A stretch of 64,000 nucleotides of DNA from Pseudarthrobacter enclensis (GCF_030811655.1 NZ_JAUSRE010000020.1:43207-107206); one strand, 5' to 3'; counted from the first letter of the stretch, positions 50,571-59,980 are shown. The notes: generated by a model from the letters alone, not told the origin. Numbers and translations: made by a program.

Positions 50571-51458
50571 GTGGGTAGAAGACCATCCAAAAACCACAGC
50601 ATGCGTCGGTTCGCGGCACTGGCCGCGGGCCTTCTTTCCCTGCCGGCACTGACCTCCTGTTCGGACCTGGTCTCCCGCGGCTTCCTGCCCGGAGACCGCG
50701 GGACCACAGACAAAACGCCGCTCATCATGGACCTGTGGGTCAACTCCTGGATCGCCGCACTCACGGTGGGCATCATCACCTGGGGTCTCATGATTTGGGT
50801 CATCGTGGCCTACCGGCGCAGGAAGAACACGGTGGGCTTCCCCGCACAGTTGAGCTACAACCTTCCGCTGGAAGTGTTCTACCTGGCAGTTCCGCTGATC
50901 GTCATCGGCGTCCTGTTCGTTTTCACAGACCGGGATCAGCGCGCCATCGACGAACGCTATCCCAACCCTGACGTGGTGATCGATGTTTTCGGCAAACAGT
51001 GGTCATGGGATTTCAACTACGTCAAGGAACAGGTCCACGAGGACGCGGGCCAGCAGGCCCACCTGACCGGCGACTACGGTGCCCCGGACCGGCTTCCCAC
51101 CCTTTATCTGCCGGTGGGAAAGAAAGTGGAACTGCACCTGCAGTCCCGTGACGTGCAGCATTCCTTCTGGGTGGTGGATTTCCTGCAGAAGCGCGACCTC
51201 TACCCGGGCCACGAACAGTACAACCCCTACATCGACATCACGCCCAACCGCACGGGCGAATACATGGGCAAGTGCGCCGAGCTGTGCGGGGAATACCACT
51301 CCGAGATGCTCTTCAAAGTCAAAGTGGTCAGCCAGCAGGAGTATGACAGCCACATCGCCGATTTGAGGGCAAAGGGCAATACCGGAAGCCTCGGCAGCGA
51401 CTTCGTGAGGCAGCCGCAGTCAGCCCCGGCACCGCAGCTTCCGGAACCAGCAGAGTAA
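50571..51458 (+). CDS. ctaC: Cytochrome c oxidase subunit II
   Basis: A 295-aa lipoprotein-like subunit. Signal with LTSC at about residue 29. Two membrane helices at about 55-75 and 96-116, then a cupredoxin domain. The CuA ligands are in DVQHSFW (His) and CAELCGEYHSEM (Cys, Glu, Cys, His, Met). GGAGGG stands 6 nt before GTG 50571; an internal ATG at 50601 is possible. Lies 14 nt before subunit I. No ctaE, ctaF or qcr genes adjoin, so this is likely a second, partial oxidase locus. Confidence 0.93.
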   Translation: MGRRPSKNHSMRRFAALAAGLLSLPALTSCSDLVSRGFLPGDRGTTDKTPLIMDLWVNSWIAALTVGIITWGLMIWVIVAYRRRKNTVGFPAQLSYNLPLEVFYLAVPLIVIGVLFVFTDRDQRAIDERYPNPDVVIDVFGKQWSWDFNYVKEQVHEDAGQQAHLTGDYGAPDRLPTLYLPVGKKVELHLQSRDVQHSFWVVDFLQKRDLYPGHEQYNPYIDITPNRTGEYMGKCAELCGEYHSEMLFKVKVVSQQEYDSHIADLRAKGNTGSLGSDFVRQPQSAPAPQLPEPAE

Positions 51459-51472
51459 AGGACGGCACCGCA

Positions 51473-53227
51473 ATGACCACCACAGGCCAGAGAATGGGCG
51501 GAACCGCGGCCACGGCTGCGCCGGCAGTGGTCCGGCGCCCCAAAGGCACCATTGTGGTCAACTGGATCACCTCCACTGACCACAAGACCATCGGCTACAT
51601 GTACCTGATCGCGTCATTCGTGTTCTTCTGCGCGGGCGGCGTGATGGCGCTGCTGATCCGCGCCGAGCTGTTCGAGCCCGGCATGCAGATCCTGCAGACC
51701 AAGGAGCAATACAACCAGCTGTTCACCATGCACGGCACCATCATGCTGCTGATGTTCGCCACCCCGCTGTTCGCCGGGTTTGCCAACGTGATCATGCCGC
51801 TGCAGATCGGCGCCCCCGACGTGGCGTTCCCCCGCCTGAATGCGCTGGCGTTCTGGTTCTTCCTGTTCGGCTCCACCATCGCCGTGTCCGGGTTCATCAC
51901 CCCCCAAGGTGCTGCTTCCTTTGGCTGGTTTGCCTACGCACCGCTGTCCAACACCACGTTCACCCCCGGCATCGGCGGAGACCTGTGGGTCTTCGGGCTG
52001 GCACTGTCCGGCTTCGGCACCATCCTGGGCTCGGTCAACTTCATCACCACCATCATCTGCATGCGCGCCCCGGGGCTCACCATGTGGCGGATGCCCATCT
52101 TCACCTGGAACACCCTGGTCACCGCCATCCTGGTGCTGATGGCCTTCCCGCCGCTGGCCGCCGCCCTTTTCGCCCTGGGTGCGGACCGCAAGTTCGGTGC
52201 GCACATCTTCGATCCGGCCAACGGCGGAGCCATTCTCTGGCAGCACCTGTTCTGGTTCTTCGGGCACCCCGAGGTGTACATCATCGCGCTGCCGTTCTTC
52301 GGCATCGTCTCGGAGATCTTCCCGGTCTTCAGCCGCAAGCCCCTGTTCGGCTATAAGGGCATTGTCTACGCCACCATCGCGATCGCCGCTCTGTCAGTGA
52401 CCGTGTGGGCGCACCACATGTACGTCACCGGCGCCATCTTCCTGCCGTTCTTCGCCTTCATGACCATGCTGATCGCGGTGCCCACGGGCGTGAAGTTCTT
52501 CAACTGGATCGGCACCATGTGGGGCGGGTCGCTGACGTTCGAGACCCCCATGTTGTGGAGCATGGGCTTCCTGGCCACGTTCCTCTTCGGCGGCCTCACC
52601 GGCATCATCCTGGCCTCGCCGCCCATGGACTTCCACGTCTCGGACTCCTACTTCGTAGTGGCGCACTTCCACTACGTGGTGTTCGGCACCGTGGTGTTCG
52701 CCATGTTCGCCGGCTTCTACTTCTGGTGGCCCAAGTTCACGGGCACCATGCTCAACGAGCGCCTGGGCAAGATCCACTTCTGGATGCTCTTCCTGGGCTT
52801 CCACGCCACCTTCCTCATCCAGCACTGGCTCGGCGTCCTGGGCATGCCCCGCCGGTACGCCGACTACATGCCGGAGGACAACTTCACCTGGATGAACCAG
52901 TTCTCCACCATCGGCTCCTACCTGCTGGGGGCCTCCCTCATCCCGTTCTTCTGGAACGTCTACATCACGTGGCGGGCCGGGAAGAAAGTCACGGTGGACG
53001 ACCCCTGGGGCTTCGGCGCCTCACTTGAGTGGGCCACATCCTGCCCGCCGCCACGCCACAACTTCACCTCGCTCCCCCGGATCCGATCCGAGCGCCCTGC
53101 CCTGGATCTGCACCACCCCGAGTTGAGCGTGCGCATGCATCCGTCCGGGGACGCTCCCGCGGAGAGCCTCCTGGGCGCGGCCGACATCGGCGAACAGGAC
53201 CTCCACGACCCCAACCCCAACAAGTAG
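51473..53227 (+). CDS. ctaD: Cytochrome c oxidase subunit I
   Basis: A 584-aa, twelve-helix catalytic subunit. Heme ligand H in FTMHGTIMLLMF; CuB and Tyr cross-link region FFGHPEVYI with HHMY later; heme a3/a pair in HFHYVVFGTVV. The polar tail carries repeated PEL-type sequence and ends KP-like. Directly after subunit II (14 nt). A family B hairpin follows 36 nt after the stop. The D-pathway NxxxD near residue 110 is not checked in detail. Confidence 0.95.
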   Translation: MTTTGQRMGGTAATAAPAVVRRPKGTIVVNWITSTDHKTIGYMYLIASFVFFCAGGVMALLIRAELFEPGMQILQTKEQYNQLFTMHGTIMLLMFATPLFAGFANVIMPLQIGAPDVAFPRLNALAFWFFLFGSTIAVSGFITPQGAASFGWFAYAPLSNTTFTPGIGGDLWVFGLALSGFGTILGSVNFITTIICMRAPGLTMWRMPIFTWNTLVTAILVLMAFPPLAAALFALGADRKFGAHIFDPANGGAILWQHLFWFFGHPEVYIIALPFFGIVSEIFPVFSRKPLFGYKGIVYATIAIAALSVTVWAHHMYVTGAIFLPFFAFMTMLIAVPTGVKFFNWIGTMWGGSLTFETPMLWSMGFLATFLFGGLTGIILASPPMDFHVSDSYFVVAHFHYVVFGTVVFAMFAGFYFWWPKFTGTMLNERLGKIHFWMLFLGFHATFLIQHWLGVLGMPRRYADYMPEDNFTWMNQFSTIGSYLLGASLIPFFWNVYITWRAGKKVTVDDPWGFGASLEWATSCPPPRHNFTSLPRIRSERPALDLHHPELSVRMHPSGDAPAESLLGAADIGEQDLHDPNPNK

Positions 53228-53263
53228 CGGAGCTGCTTCGCGACACGGCAATCACTTTTCGAC

Positions 53264-53315
53264 GCGCAAAAGCACCGGCGCTGCCCAAATCAGGGCAGCG
53301 CCGGGGCTTTTGCGC
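53264..53315. terminator. Long hairpin, repeat family B, after ctaD
   Basis: Arms of 23 nt (53264-53286 and 53293-53315) pair at 22 positions around a 6-nt loop. The left flank, ACTTTTCGACGCGCAAAAGC, is a near-copy of the inverted right flank of the hairpin at 24541. No T-tract follows. It lies 36 nt past the ctaD stop, so it probably terminates or stabilises the oxidase mRNA. Confidence 0.75.
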
Positions 53316-53406
53316 AGCACATCACACTTCCCCACCCTGCATCGAATTACGTCACGCCATGCTTTCGTAATTGATGTGAACCTCGTCACTTAAAGCGCTT
53401 TCCAGC

Positions 53407-53435
53407 TTGGTGCTTAGGTTTGCCTACCCTACAGT
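53407..53435 (+). promoter_or_regulatory. Iron-ABC promoter with DtxR/IdeR-type iron box
   Basis: TTGGTG (53407-53412), a 17-bp spacer and TACAGT (53430-53435) form the promoter. TTAGGTTTGCCTACCCTAC (53414-53432) fits the DtxR/IdeR consensus TTAGGTTAGSCTAACCTAA at most positions and lies across the spacer, so iron-loaded repressor would block transcription. Confidence 0.8.
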
Positions 53436-53444
53436 TTTCTGACA

Positions 53445-53466
53445 TAGGCAACATTCATGTTGCCTA
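53445..53466 (+). promoter_or_regulatory. Second perfect dyad in the iron-ABC leader
   Basis: Arms TAGGCAACAT (53445-53454) and ATGTTGCCTA (53457-53466) are perfect complements around TC. A 2-nt loop is too short for a stable RNA hairpin, so a protein site is more likely. It lies just past the expected transcription start, downstream of the iron box. Confidence 0.6.
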
Positions 53467-53515
53467 ATAGGACCTAGGTTCAAGCAGACTTTTTTCCCCA
53501 CCGAAAGCAGCCTCA

Positions 53516-54568
53516 ATGAAGATCCGCAACAGCGCGCTGGCAGGTATCGCACTCGCCGCCACCGCAGCTCTTGGCCTGACCGCCTGCGGCGGCGGCACCC
53601 CGGCCGGCGGCAACAGCGCCGCTTCCAACGGCGCCCCCTCCGGCGAGATCACGGTGTACAACGCCCAGCACGAGAGCCTCACCAAGGAATGGGTGGACGC
53701 CTTCACCGCGGAAACCGGCATCAAGGTGACCCTCCGCCAGGGCGATGACACCGAGATGTCCAACCAGATCATCCAGGAAGGCCAGGCGTCCCCCGCCGAT
53801 GTCTTCCTGACCGAGAACTCCCCCGCCATGACTCAGGTGGAGAACGCCGGCCTGTTCGCCGACGTCAACAAGGACACCCTGGCCCAGGTCCCTGCCCAGT
53901 TCTCGCCGTCCACCGGCAAGTGGACGGGCATCGCCGCCCGCTCCACCGTCCTGGTGTACAACAAGACCAAGCTCACGGAGGACCAGCTGCCCAAGTCCAT
54001 GCTGGACCTGGCCAAGCCCGAGTGGAAGGGCCGCTGGGCCGCCTCCCCCACGGGCGCCGACTTCCAGGCCATCGTCTCGGCCCTGCTTGAACTCAAGGGC
54101 GAAAGCGCCACCGAGGACTGGCTGAAGGCCATGAAGGACAACTCCAAGGCGTACAAGGGAAACAGCACGGCCATGAAAGCGGTCAACGCCGGTGAAGTTG
54201 ATGCTGCGCTGATTTACCACTACTACTACTATGGCGACCAGGCCAAGACCGGCGAGAACTCCAACAACGTCACGCCGTACTACTTCAAGAACGAAGACCC
54301 GGGCGCGTTCCTGTCCGTCTCCGGCGGCGGCGTGCTCAAGTCCTCCAAAAATGCTGCCGCTGCGCAGGCATTCCTGAAGTTCATCACCGGCAAGAAGGGG
54401 CAGGAAGTGTTGAAGAACGGAACGTCCTTCGAGTACGCCATCGGATCCGATGTGCCCGCCAACGACAAGCTGGTTCCCATCAAGGACCTGCAGGCCCCCA
54501 AGGTTGACGCAGCCAAGCTCAACTCCCAGAAGGTCAGCGATCTGATGACCCAGGCCGGACTCCTCTAA
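53516..54568 (+). CDS. fbpA: Iron(III) ABC transporter substrate-binding lipoprotein
   Basis: A 350-aa lipoprotein. Lipobox LTAC is at about residue 24, then a Gly/Ser-rich linker. EITVYNAQHESLTKEWVDAFTAETGIKV and ADVFLTENSPAMTQVENAGLFADVN are FbpA/FutA-type blocks, and ALIYHYYYYGDQAKTGE holds the Tyr cluster that binds ferric iron in this family. First gene of an iron-regulated operon. Directly followed by permease and ATPase. Confidence 0.92.
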   Translation: MKIRNSALAGIALAATAALGLTACGGGTPAGGNSAASNGAPSGEITVYNAQHESLTKEWVDAFTAETGIKVTLRQGDDTEMSNQIIQEGQASPADVFLTENSPAMTQVENAGLFADVNKDTLAQVPAQFSPSTGKWTGIAARSTVLVYNKTKLTEDQLPKSMLDLAKPEWKGRWAASPTGADFQAIVSALLELKGESATEDWLKAMKDNSKAYKGNSTAMKAVNAGEVDAALIYHYYYYGDQAKTGENSNNVTPYYFKNEDPGAFLSVSGGGVLKSSKNAAAAQAFLKFITGKKGQEVLKNGTSFEYAIGSDVPANDKLVPIKDLQAPKVDAAKLNSQKVSDLMTQAGLL

Positions 54569-54572
54569 TTCC

Positions 54573-56162
54573 GTGACCACCGATCTATCGGCTCCCTCCA
54601 GGCGGAGCACGACGACGGCGGGCCGGGGCACCAGCCCCCGCCCGCCTTTCGGCGTTTCCGCGGTGTCCGTCCTTGCGGTGCTGATCGCCCTCTTCTCCCT
54701 CGTCCCCCTGGGGTACGTGGTCTACATGACGGTGGCGACCGGGTGGGACACCGCCGTCGGGCTCATCCTGCGGCCGCGTGTGGGGGAACTGCTGGCCAAC
54801 ACCCTGCTCCTGATGGCCGCCACTATCCCGCTGTGCCTGCTGCTTGGCGTGGCGGGGGCATGGCTGGTGGAACGGACCAGCCTCCGCGGGCGCCGGATCT
54901 GGGCGGTCCTGCTGGCCGCGCCGCTGGCAATCCCGGCGTTCGTGAACAGCTACGCCTGGGTTTCGGCCATCCCGTCGCTGGGCGGGCTGGGCTCGGGAAT
55001 CCTGATCTCCACCCTGTCCTACTTCCCGCTGGTGTACATTCCGGCGGCAGCCACCCTCAGCCGGCTGGACCCCGCCATCGAGCAGTCAGCCGCCGCGCTC
55101 GGACTGGGCGCGTGGCGGGCCTTCTTCCGGGTGGTGCTCCCCCAGATGCGCATCGCCCTGACGGGCGGCGGCCTGCTGGTGGGGCTGCACCTGCTCGCCG
55201 AATACGGTGCGTTCGCCATGATCCGGTTCGATACGTTCACCACGGCCATCATGACCCAGTACCGGTCCACGTTTAACGGGGCCGCCGGGAACATGCTGGC
55301 CAGCGTGCTGGTGTTCTTCTGCCTGCTCCTGCTGGTGGCCGAGGTCCGCAGCCGCGGCACAGCCCGGTACGCGAGGATCGGCTCGGGTGTCCAGGGCAGG
55401 GCGTTGCGGCTTCCGCTGCACGCCTACCAGGCGCCGGCCCAGATCTTCCTGCTGGCGCTGACGGCCCTCGCGTTCGGCCTCCCCCTGTACTACGTACTGA
55501 AGTGGATCCTTGCCGGTGGGGCCGAGGTCTGGACTGCTGCCGAATTCCTTCCGGCCCTCCTTGCCACCTTCGGCTACGGACTCGCCGGGGCCCTGGCCAC
55601 CGTAGTGGTGGCCTTCCCTATGGCGTACCTCGCGGTCCGGAAGCCCGGCTGGTTCAGCAAGTCCCTGGAACTGTCCAACTACGTCACCAGCTCCATGCCC
55701 GGCATCGTGGTGGCGCTGGCTTTCGTCACCGTCAGCATCCGGGTTGTGCCGGGGATCTACCAGACGGCCGGCGTGCTGGTGGCAGCCTACGTGCTCCTCT
55801 TCCTCCCGAGGGCCCTGGTGAACCTCCGTGCGGGGCTGGCACAGGCCCCCAAGGAACTGGATGAGGCAGCCCAGGCCCTGGGCAAGCCGCCGCTGCTGGC
55901 CTTCATCCGCGTCACCCTGCGGCTGACCGCTCCGGCCGCTGCCGGCGGCGCGGCCCTGGTGTTCCTGGCCATCGCCAACGAACTGACGGCCACCTTGCTG
56001 CTGTCCCCCAACGGCACCAAGACCCTGGCCACCGAGTTCTGGAGCAAGAGCAGCGAAATCGACTACGCCGGCGCCGCGCCCTATGCCCTGCTGATGATCC
56101 TGCTTTCCGCCCCCATGACCTATCTCCTCTTCCAACAGTCCAAGAAAGTAGCCGGACAGTGA
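54573..56162 (+). CDS. fbpB: Iron(III) ABC transporter permease (fused two-half type)
   Basis: A 529-aa permease with about twelve helices, being two BPD_transp_1 halves in one chain. The coupling motif appears twice, as EQSAAALGLGAWRAFFRVVLPQM and as DEAAQALGKPPLLAFIRVTLRL. This arrangement is typical of FbpB. GTG 54573 lies 4 nt after the fbpA stop and the gene overlaps fbpC by 4 nt. Confidence 0.92.
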   Translation: MTTDLSAPSRRSTTTAGRGTSPRPPFGVSAVSVLAVLIALFSLVPLGYVVYMTVATGWDTAVGLILRPRVGELLANTLLLMAATIPLCLLLGVAGAWLVERTSLRGRRIWAVLLAAPLAIPAFVNSYAWVSAIPSLGGLGSGILISTLSYFPLVYIPAAATLSRLDPAIEQSAAALGLGAWRAFFRVVLPQMRIALTGGGLLVGLHLLAEYGAFAMIRFDTFTTAIMTQYRSTFNGAAGNMLASVLVFFCLLLLVAEVRSRGTARYARIGSGVQGRALRLPLHAYQAPAQIFLLALTALAFGLPLYYVLKWILAGGAEVWTAAEFLPALLATFGYGLAGALATVVVAFPMAYLAVRKPGWFSKSLELSNYVTSSMPGIVVALAFVTVSIRVVPGIYQTAGVLVAAYVLLFLPRALVNLRAGLAQAPKELDEAAQALGKPPLLAFIRVTLRLTAPAAAGGAALVFLAIANELTATLLLSPNGTKTLATEFWSKSSEIDYAGAAPYALLMILLSAPMTYLLFQQSKKVAGQ

Positions 56163-57316
56163 CAGCACCATCAACCCGCAGGCTGCCCGAGCCGCGGGTG
56201 GCGCCCTCCGTGGCAGCAACCACCAACAGCCACCTGCAGATTACGGACGTCACCAAGAACTTCGGATCCCAGGCGGTCCTGAAGGGCGTCAACCTGTCCG
56301 TGGCCAAGGGCGGGACCACCGCCATCGTCGGCCCGTCCGGTTCAGGCAAGACCACGCTGCTGCGCCTGATCGCCGGGTTTGAACACCCGGACACGGGGAG
56401 CATCTCCCTCAACGGAACAGTCGTGGCCGGTGAAGGCGCCTGGCTTCCGGCGCACAAGCGGCAGATCGGGTACGTGGCCCAGGACGGTGCCCTGTTCCCT
56501 CACCTCACGGTGGGCCAGAACGTTGCCTTCGGCCTGGATCCGGCCAAGCTCGACGGCGGCCGCCGCGCCGCTGCCGCGCGCGTGGCCGAACTCCTGGAGA
56601 TGGTGTCGCTTGATGCGTCCATGGCCAAGCGCCGGCCGCACCAGCTCTCGGGCGGCCAGCAGCAGCGAGTGGCCCTGGCCCGCGCCCTGGCCCGGGAACC
56701 GGAACTGATGCTCCTGGACGAGCCGTTCTCCGCCCTGGACGCGGGCCTGCGCGTTGCCACCCGCCGCGCCGTGGCCAAGGTCCTTGCGGAAGCAGGAGTC
56801 ACCACCATCCTGGTCACGCACGACCAGGCTGAAGCCCTCTCCTTCGCCGACCAGGTTGCCGTGATGCGCGGCGGCAAACTGGCACAGATCGGCAACCCCT
56901 TTGTGGTCTACACCCGCCCGGCAGACCGGGCCACCGCCGAGTTCCTGGGCGACGCCGTCATCCTGGACGCATGGCTGGAAGGCTCGCTGGCCACCTGCTC
57001 ACTGGGCGGCATCCCCGTCCGCCGCCCGCCGGCCCAGGGGCGGGTGCAGCTGATGCTGCGGCCGGAACAAATCCGCATTGCCGAGGACGGCCCCATCCGC
57101 GGTGTGGTGGTGGACACCGACTACTTCGGTCCCGAAACCACGGTGCGGCTGAAGCTCAACGTGCCCCAGGAAGTGGCGGAGCACGCCGACCACCGCTACC
57201 CGGGTGGCGGAGAAGTCATCACCATCCGGCACTGGAACGCCTCGATCGCCCGGCCCGGCATGGAGCTGTGCCTGCGGGTCGTGGGCGAAGCCGTTGCGTT
57301 CCCCGTGGAGGACTGA
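56159..57316 (+). CDS. fbpC: Iron(III) ABC transporter ATP-binding protein
   Basis: A 385-aa ATPase. Walker A GPSGSGKTT, signature LSGGQQQRVALARALA, Walker B MLLDEPFSALD and the H-loop LVTHDQ are all present. The C-terminal TOBE-like region (about 245-385) includes VQLMLRPEQIRIAEDG. N-terminal 25 residues are poorly conserved. Completes the operon. GTG 56159 overlaps the fbpB stop. Confidence 0.93.
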   Translation: MTAPSTRRLPEPRVAPSVAATTNSHLQITDVTKNFGSQAVLKGVNLSVAKGGTTAIVGPSGSGKTTLLRLIAGFEHPDTGSISLNGTVVAGEGAWLPAHKRQIGYVAQDGALFPHLTVGQNVAFGLDPAKLDGGRRAAAARVAELLEMVSLDASMAKRRPHQLSGGQQQRVALARALAREPELMLLDEPFSALDAGLRVATRRAVAKVLAEAGVTTILVTHDQAEALSFADQVAVMRGGKLAQIGNPFVVYTRPADRATAEFLGDAVILDAWLEGSLATCSLGGIPVRRPPAQGRVQLMLRPEQIRIAEDGPIRGVVVDTDYFGPETTVRLKLNVPQEVAEHADHRYPGGGEVITIRHWNASIARPGMELCLRVVGEAVAFPVED

Positions 57317-57436
57317 CCGCCCCGACGTCCCTGGCCCGGCACCGCCGACACAGAAAAATCACCGCGCGGAAACACTCCGGCAACCTGGCCCCGGCAAGCT
57401 GTGCTTACGGGGATACAACAGCAGGAGGCAGCCCGC

Positions 57437-57700
57437 ATGGAGGCACAAGGAGTACGTACGGCCCAGCTCCGCATCGGGGACCAGATCGAGGCGTGGCACC
57501 GCGGCAGGCTCTTCCACAAAGGCCGGGTGACCGACGTCGTCCCGGCCCTGGAACTCTTCTGGATCCTGGACGCCCGCACCGGCACGCGCAAGCTGCTGGA
57601 TCCGGAGGCCCTGGAAATCCGCCACGTGGACCCGGCCCCGGTCACGGTGGAAGTCTCAGCCAAGCCACAGCCCCCGGCGAAGCCACTCGCGCCGGCCTAG
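57437..57700 (+). CDS. Hypothetical small protein
   Basis: An 87-aa product; AGGAGG lies 8 nt before ATG 57437, which favours it over GTG 57401. AQLRIGDQIEAWHRGRLFHKGRVTDVVPALELFWILDARTGTRKLLDPEALEIRHV looks like a small beta-barrel of SH3 or Tudor type. The Pro-rich tail is disordered. Family not recognised. Sits between the iron transporter and nhaA. Confidence 0.75.
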   Translation: MEAQGVRTAQLRIGDQIEAWHRGRLFHKGRVTDVVPALELFWILDARTGTRKLLDPEALEIRHVDPAPVTVEVSAKPQPPAKPLAPA

Positions 57701-57726
57701 ATGTCCACCTGGAGCCCGGCGAGGCG

Positions 57727-59079
57727 TCAGGCGCGTTCCTGATAGACGTCCGGGACGCCGTCCTGGTCCGAATCCACCCGCTCCAGCTCTTCGGCGGCCC
57801 GGTACTGGCGGTTGCGGGTGCGCAGCACGGCCGTCGCGAGCAGCGCGGCGATCAGTGACGCGGCCAGGATACCCACCTTGGCATGGTCGTCATGCAGGCT
57901 GCCGTTTCCGAAGCTGAGCTCCGCCACCAGCAGGGAGACGGTGAAGCCGATGCCTGCCAGCAGGGCAACGCCGAACACGTCGATCCACTTGAAGGAGCTG
58001 TCCAGGGTGGCCCTGGTGGCTTTGGTCAGGACCCAGGTGGTGGCCAGGATTCCCACCGGCTTGCCCAGGACCAGGCCCAGGATGATGCCCAGTGCCACCG
58101 GATCGGCCAGGGCCGAGCCCAGGCCATCCCAGCCGCCCACAGCCACGCCCGCGGAAAAGAAGGCAAAAATGGGCACGGCAACACCGGCGGAAATGGGCCG
58201 GAACCGGTGCTCGAAAATCTCTGCAAGCCCGGGGCCGGCTTCCGGTCCGCCCGAGGCCTGCGAACGGATCACAGGGATGGCGAAGCCCAGCAGGACCCCG
58301 GCAACGGTGGCGTGGATGCCGGAGGCGTGCACCAGAGCCCAGGTCACCGCGCCCAGCGGAAGCAGGATCAGCCAGGCGGCGGCTGCGTGGCGGCCAAAGA
58401 ACCGGCGGTACTTTTGCGCCAGGAACGCGTAGATGGCCAGCGGGATGAGCGCCAGGAGCAGGGGCGTGGCCTGGATGTCGCTGGAGTAGAAGAACGCGAT
58501 GATGGTGATGGCGATCAGGTCATCCACCACGGCCAGTGTCAGCAGGAAGATCCGCAGCGCGCTGGGCAGGTGGGAGCCGATGATCGCCAGGACGGCAACG
58601 GCGAACGCAATATCCGTGGCGGTGGGGATGGCCCAGCCGCGCAGTGTCCCGGGGCTGGCGAGGTTCACGAGGGCGTAGATCACCGCCGGGACCGCCACGC
58701 CACCCACGGCGGCGGCCACGGGGACGATCGACTTGCTGATTTGGCGCAGGTCACCGGCAACGAATTCGCGTTTGAGCTCCAGGCCCACCAGGAAGAAGAA
58801 GATGGCCAGCAGTCCGTCTGCCGCCCACGCCCCGAGGCTCAGTTCAAGGTGCCATGGCTCGTAGCCCACGGTGAAGTCGCGGAGGGCAAAGTAGCTGTCC
58901 GACGCCGGGGAGTTGGCCCAAATGAGGGCGATGACAGCGGCAAGGACCAGGAGGGCGCCGCCCACGGTCTCCTTGCGCAGGATCTCGCCGATGCGCAGTG
59001 CTTCGGCGTAGCTGCCACGCGAAAAAACGGTGGAACCAACAAACCTGTTCCGGCTGGGAGGGGGCGTTGCGGAGTCCAT
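57727..59079 (-). CDS. nhaA: Na+/H+ antiporter NhaA
   Basis: A 450-aa, twelve-helix antiporter. The ion-binding Asp pair is in FLLTLAVVDDLIAI, and the helix 4 region reads IPTATDIAFAVAVLAIIG. The late Lys and HATVAGVLLGFAIPV also match. The C-terminal 25 residues, DSDQDGVPDVYQERA, form a calcium-binding-like DxDxDG loop not found in E. coli NhaA. ATG 59079. Monocistronic. Confidence 0.94.
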   Translation of the reverse strand: MDSATPPPSRNRFVGSTVFSRGSYAEALRIGEILRKETVGGALLVLAAVIALIWANSPASDSYFALRDFTVGYEPWHLELSLGAWAADGLLAIFFFLVGLELKREFVAGDLRQISKSIVPVAAAVGGVAVPAVIYALVNLASPGTLRGWAIPTATDIAFAVAVLAIIGSHLPSALRIFLLTLAVVDDLIAITIIAFFYSSDIQATPLLLALIPLAIYAFLAQKYRRFFGRHAAAAWLILLPLGAVTWALVHASGIHATVAGVLLGFAIPVIRSQASGGPEAGPGLAEIFEHRFRPISAGVAVPIFAFFSAGVAVGGWDGLGSALADPVALGIILGLVLGKPVGILATTWVLTKATRATLDSSFKWIDVFGVALLAGIGFTVSLLVAELSFGNGSLHDDHAKVGILAASLIAALLATAVLRTRNRQYRAAEELERVDSDQDGVPDVYQERA

Positions 59080-59164
59080 GCAGGCGTCCTTTAATCCGGG
59101 TTCGACAAATCCATGCCGACCAGACTTCCCGGCGCACCTCCATCCATCTTACGGGCCACAGGGC

Positions 59165-59845
59165 CTAACCGGCGCGGCGGTCTCCGGCGTGCTCCGTCCG
59201 GCCGTGCACCTGGATGGCCCGCACAGCCCGGTCCAGGTAGTTCCGTGCCTCCGGCGAGTTAGCCAGCTGCACCAGCTCCGCCGCCACCACCACCAGCTTT
59301 ACGTTGCGGTGGCTGCTGGTGCTCACCAGCATCTGGAAGGCGTCGTCAGAACCGAGCTTCAGCTGGCCCATGAGGATGCCGCGGGCCTGGTCGATGACGG
59401 TCCTGGTGGCCGTGGCGCCTGCCACCGCGTCCCGGGCCGTCTCCTCGGTTTCGCGCTGCAGCGTCCGGCTGAGGTCCACGGTCACGCCTTCGAGCGCCGC
59501 CACGGAGCCGTCGGCGCCAAGAACCGACTCTCCCGAGGTCAGCACCCGCCGGGTCCTGCCCCGCGCATCAACGATCCGGTGGTACATGCAGAAGAACCCC
59601 CCGGTACTGGAAACCTGCGCCACGATTTCCTCGCACCGCTCCCGGTCATCGGGATGCTTGTGGGCGAAGATCAACTCCAGGGTGGGGACCACTTCCCCAC
59701 GCTGGTAACCGTGCAGGCGGTACATGCCCTCGGACCAATGGAATGTGGGGCCGTCAGGCCCCAGGTCCACCCTGAAGATGCCGGCATCACTTTCGCTGTC
59801 CCCGAGGGCGCTCGAATAGACATACAAATCACTGAGCTCCGTCAC
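59165..59845 (-). CDS. PAS-ANTAR domain regulator
   Basis: A 226-aa protein. A PAS_3-type domain (about 20-125) includes EGMYRLHGYQRGEVVPTLELIFAHKHPDDRERC and a C-terminal ANTAR domain (about 140-200) reads RTVIDQARGILMGQLKLGSDDAFQMLVSTSSHRN. ANTAR domains bind RNA hairpins and prevent termination. GGAGGTGG lies 4 nt before GTG 59845, the chosen start. It reads away from the copper cluster; no paired hairpin target was identified. Confidence 0.88.
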   Translation of the reverse strand: MTELSDLYVYSSALGDSESDAGIFRVDLGPDGPTFHWSEGMYRLHGYQRGEVVPTLELIFAHKHPDDRERCEEIVAQVSSTGGFFCMYHRIVDARGRTRRVLTSGESVLGADGSVAALEGVTVDLSRTLQRETEETARDAVAGATATRTVIDQARGILMGQLKLGSDDAFQMLVSTSSHRNVKLVVVAAELVQLANSPEARNYLDRAVRAIQVHGRTEHAGDRRAG

Positions 59846-59980
59846 AGGTCCACCTCCCGCGCAAAGGCCAGCCCCCAGCGGGCGGGCTCTGTCCTCGCTA
59901 CTTCCAGTATGGTCGCCCGGGACAGCAGAAGGTAGTGCGGGAGGTCCCATGGAAGTTGGCGGATGGATGCAGTAGAGTGC

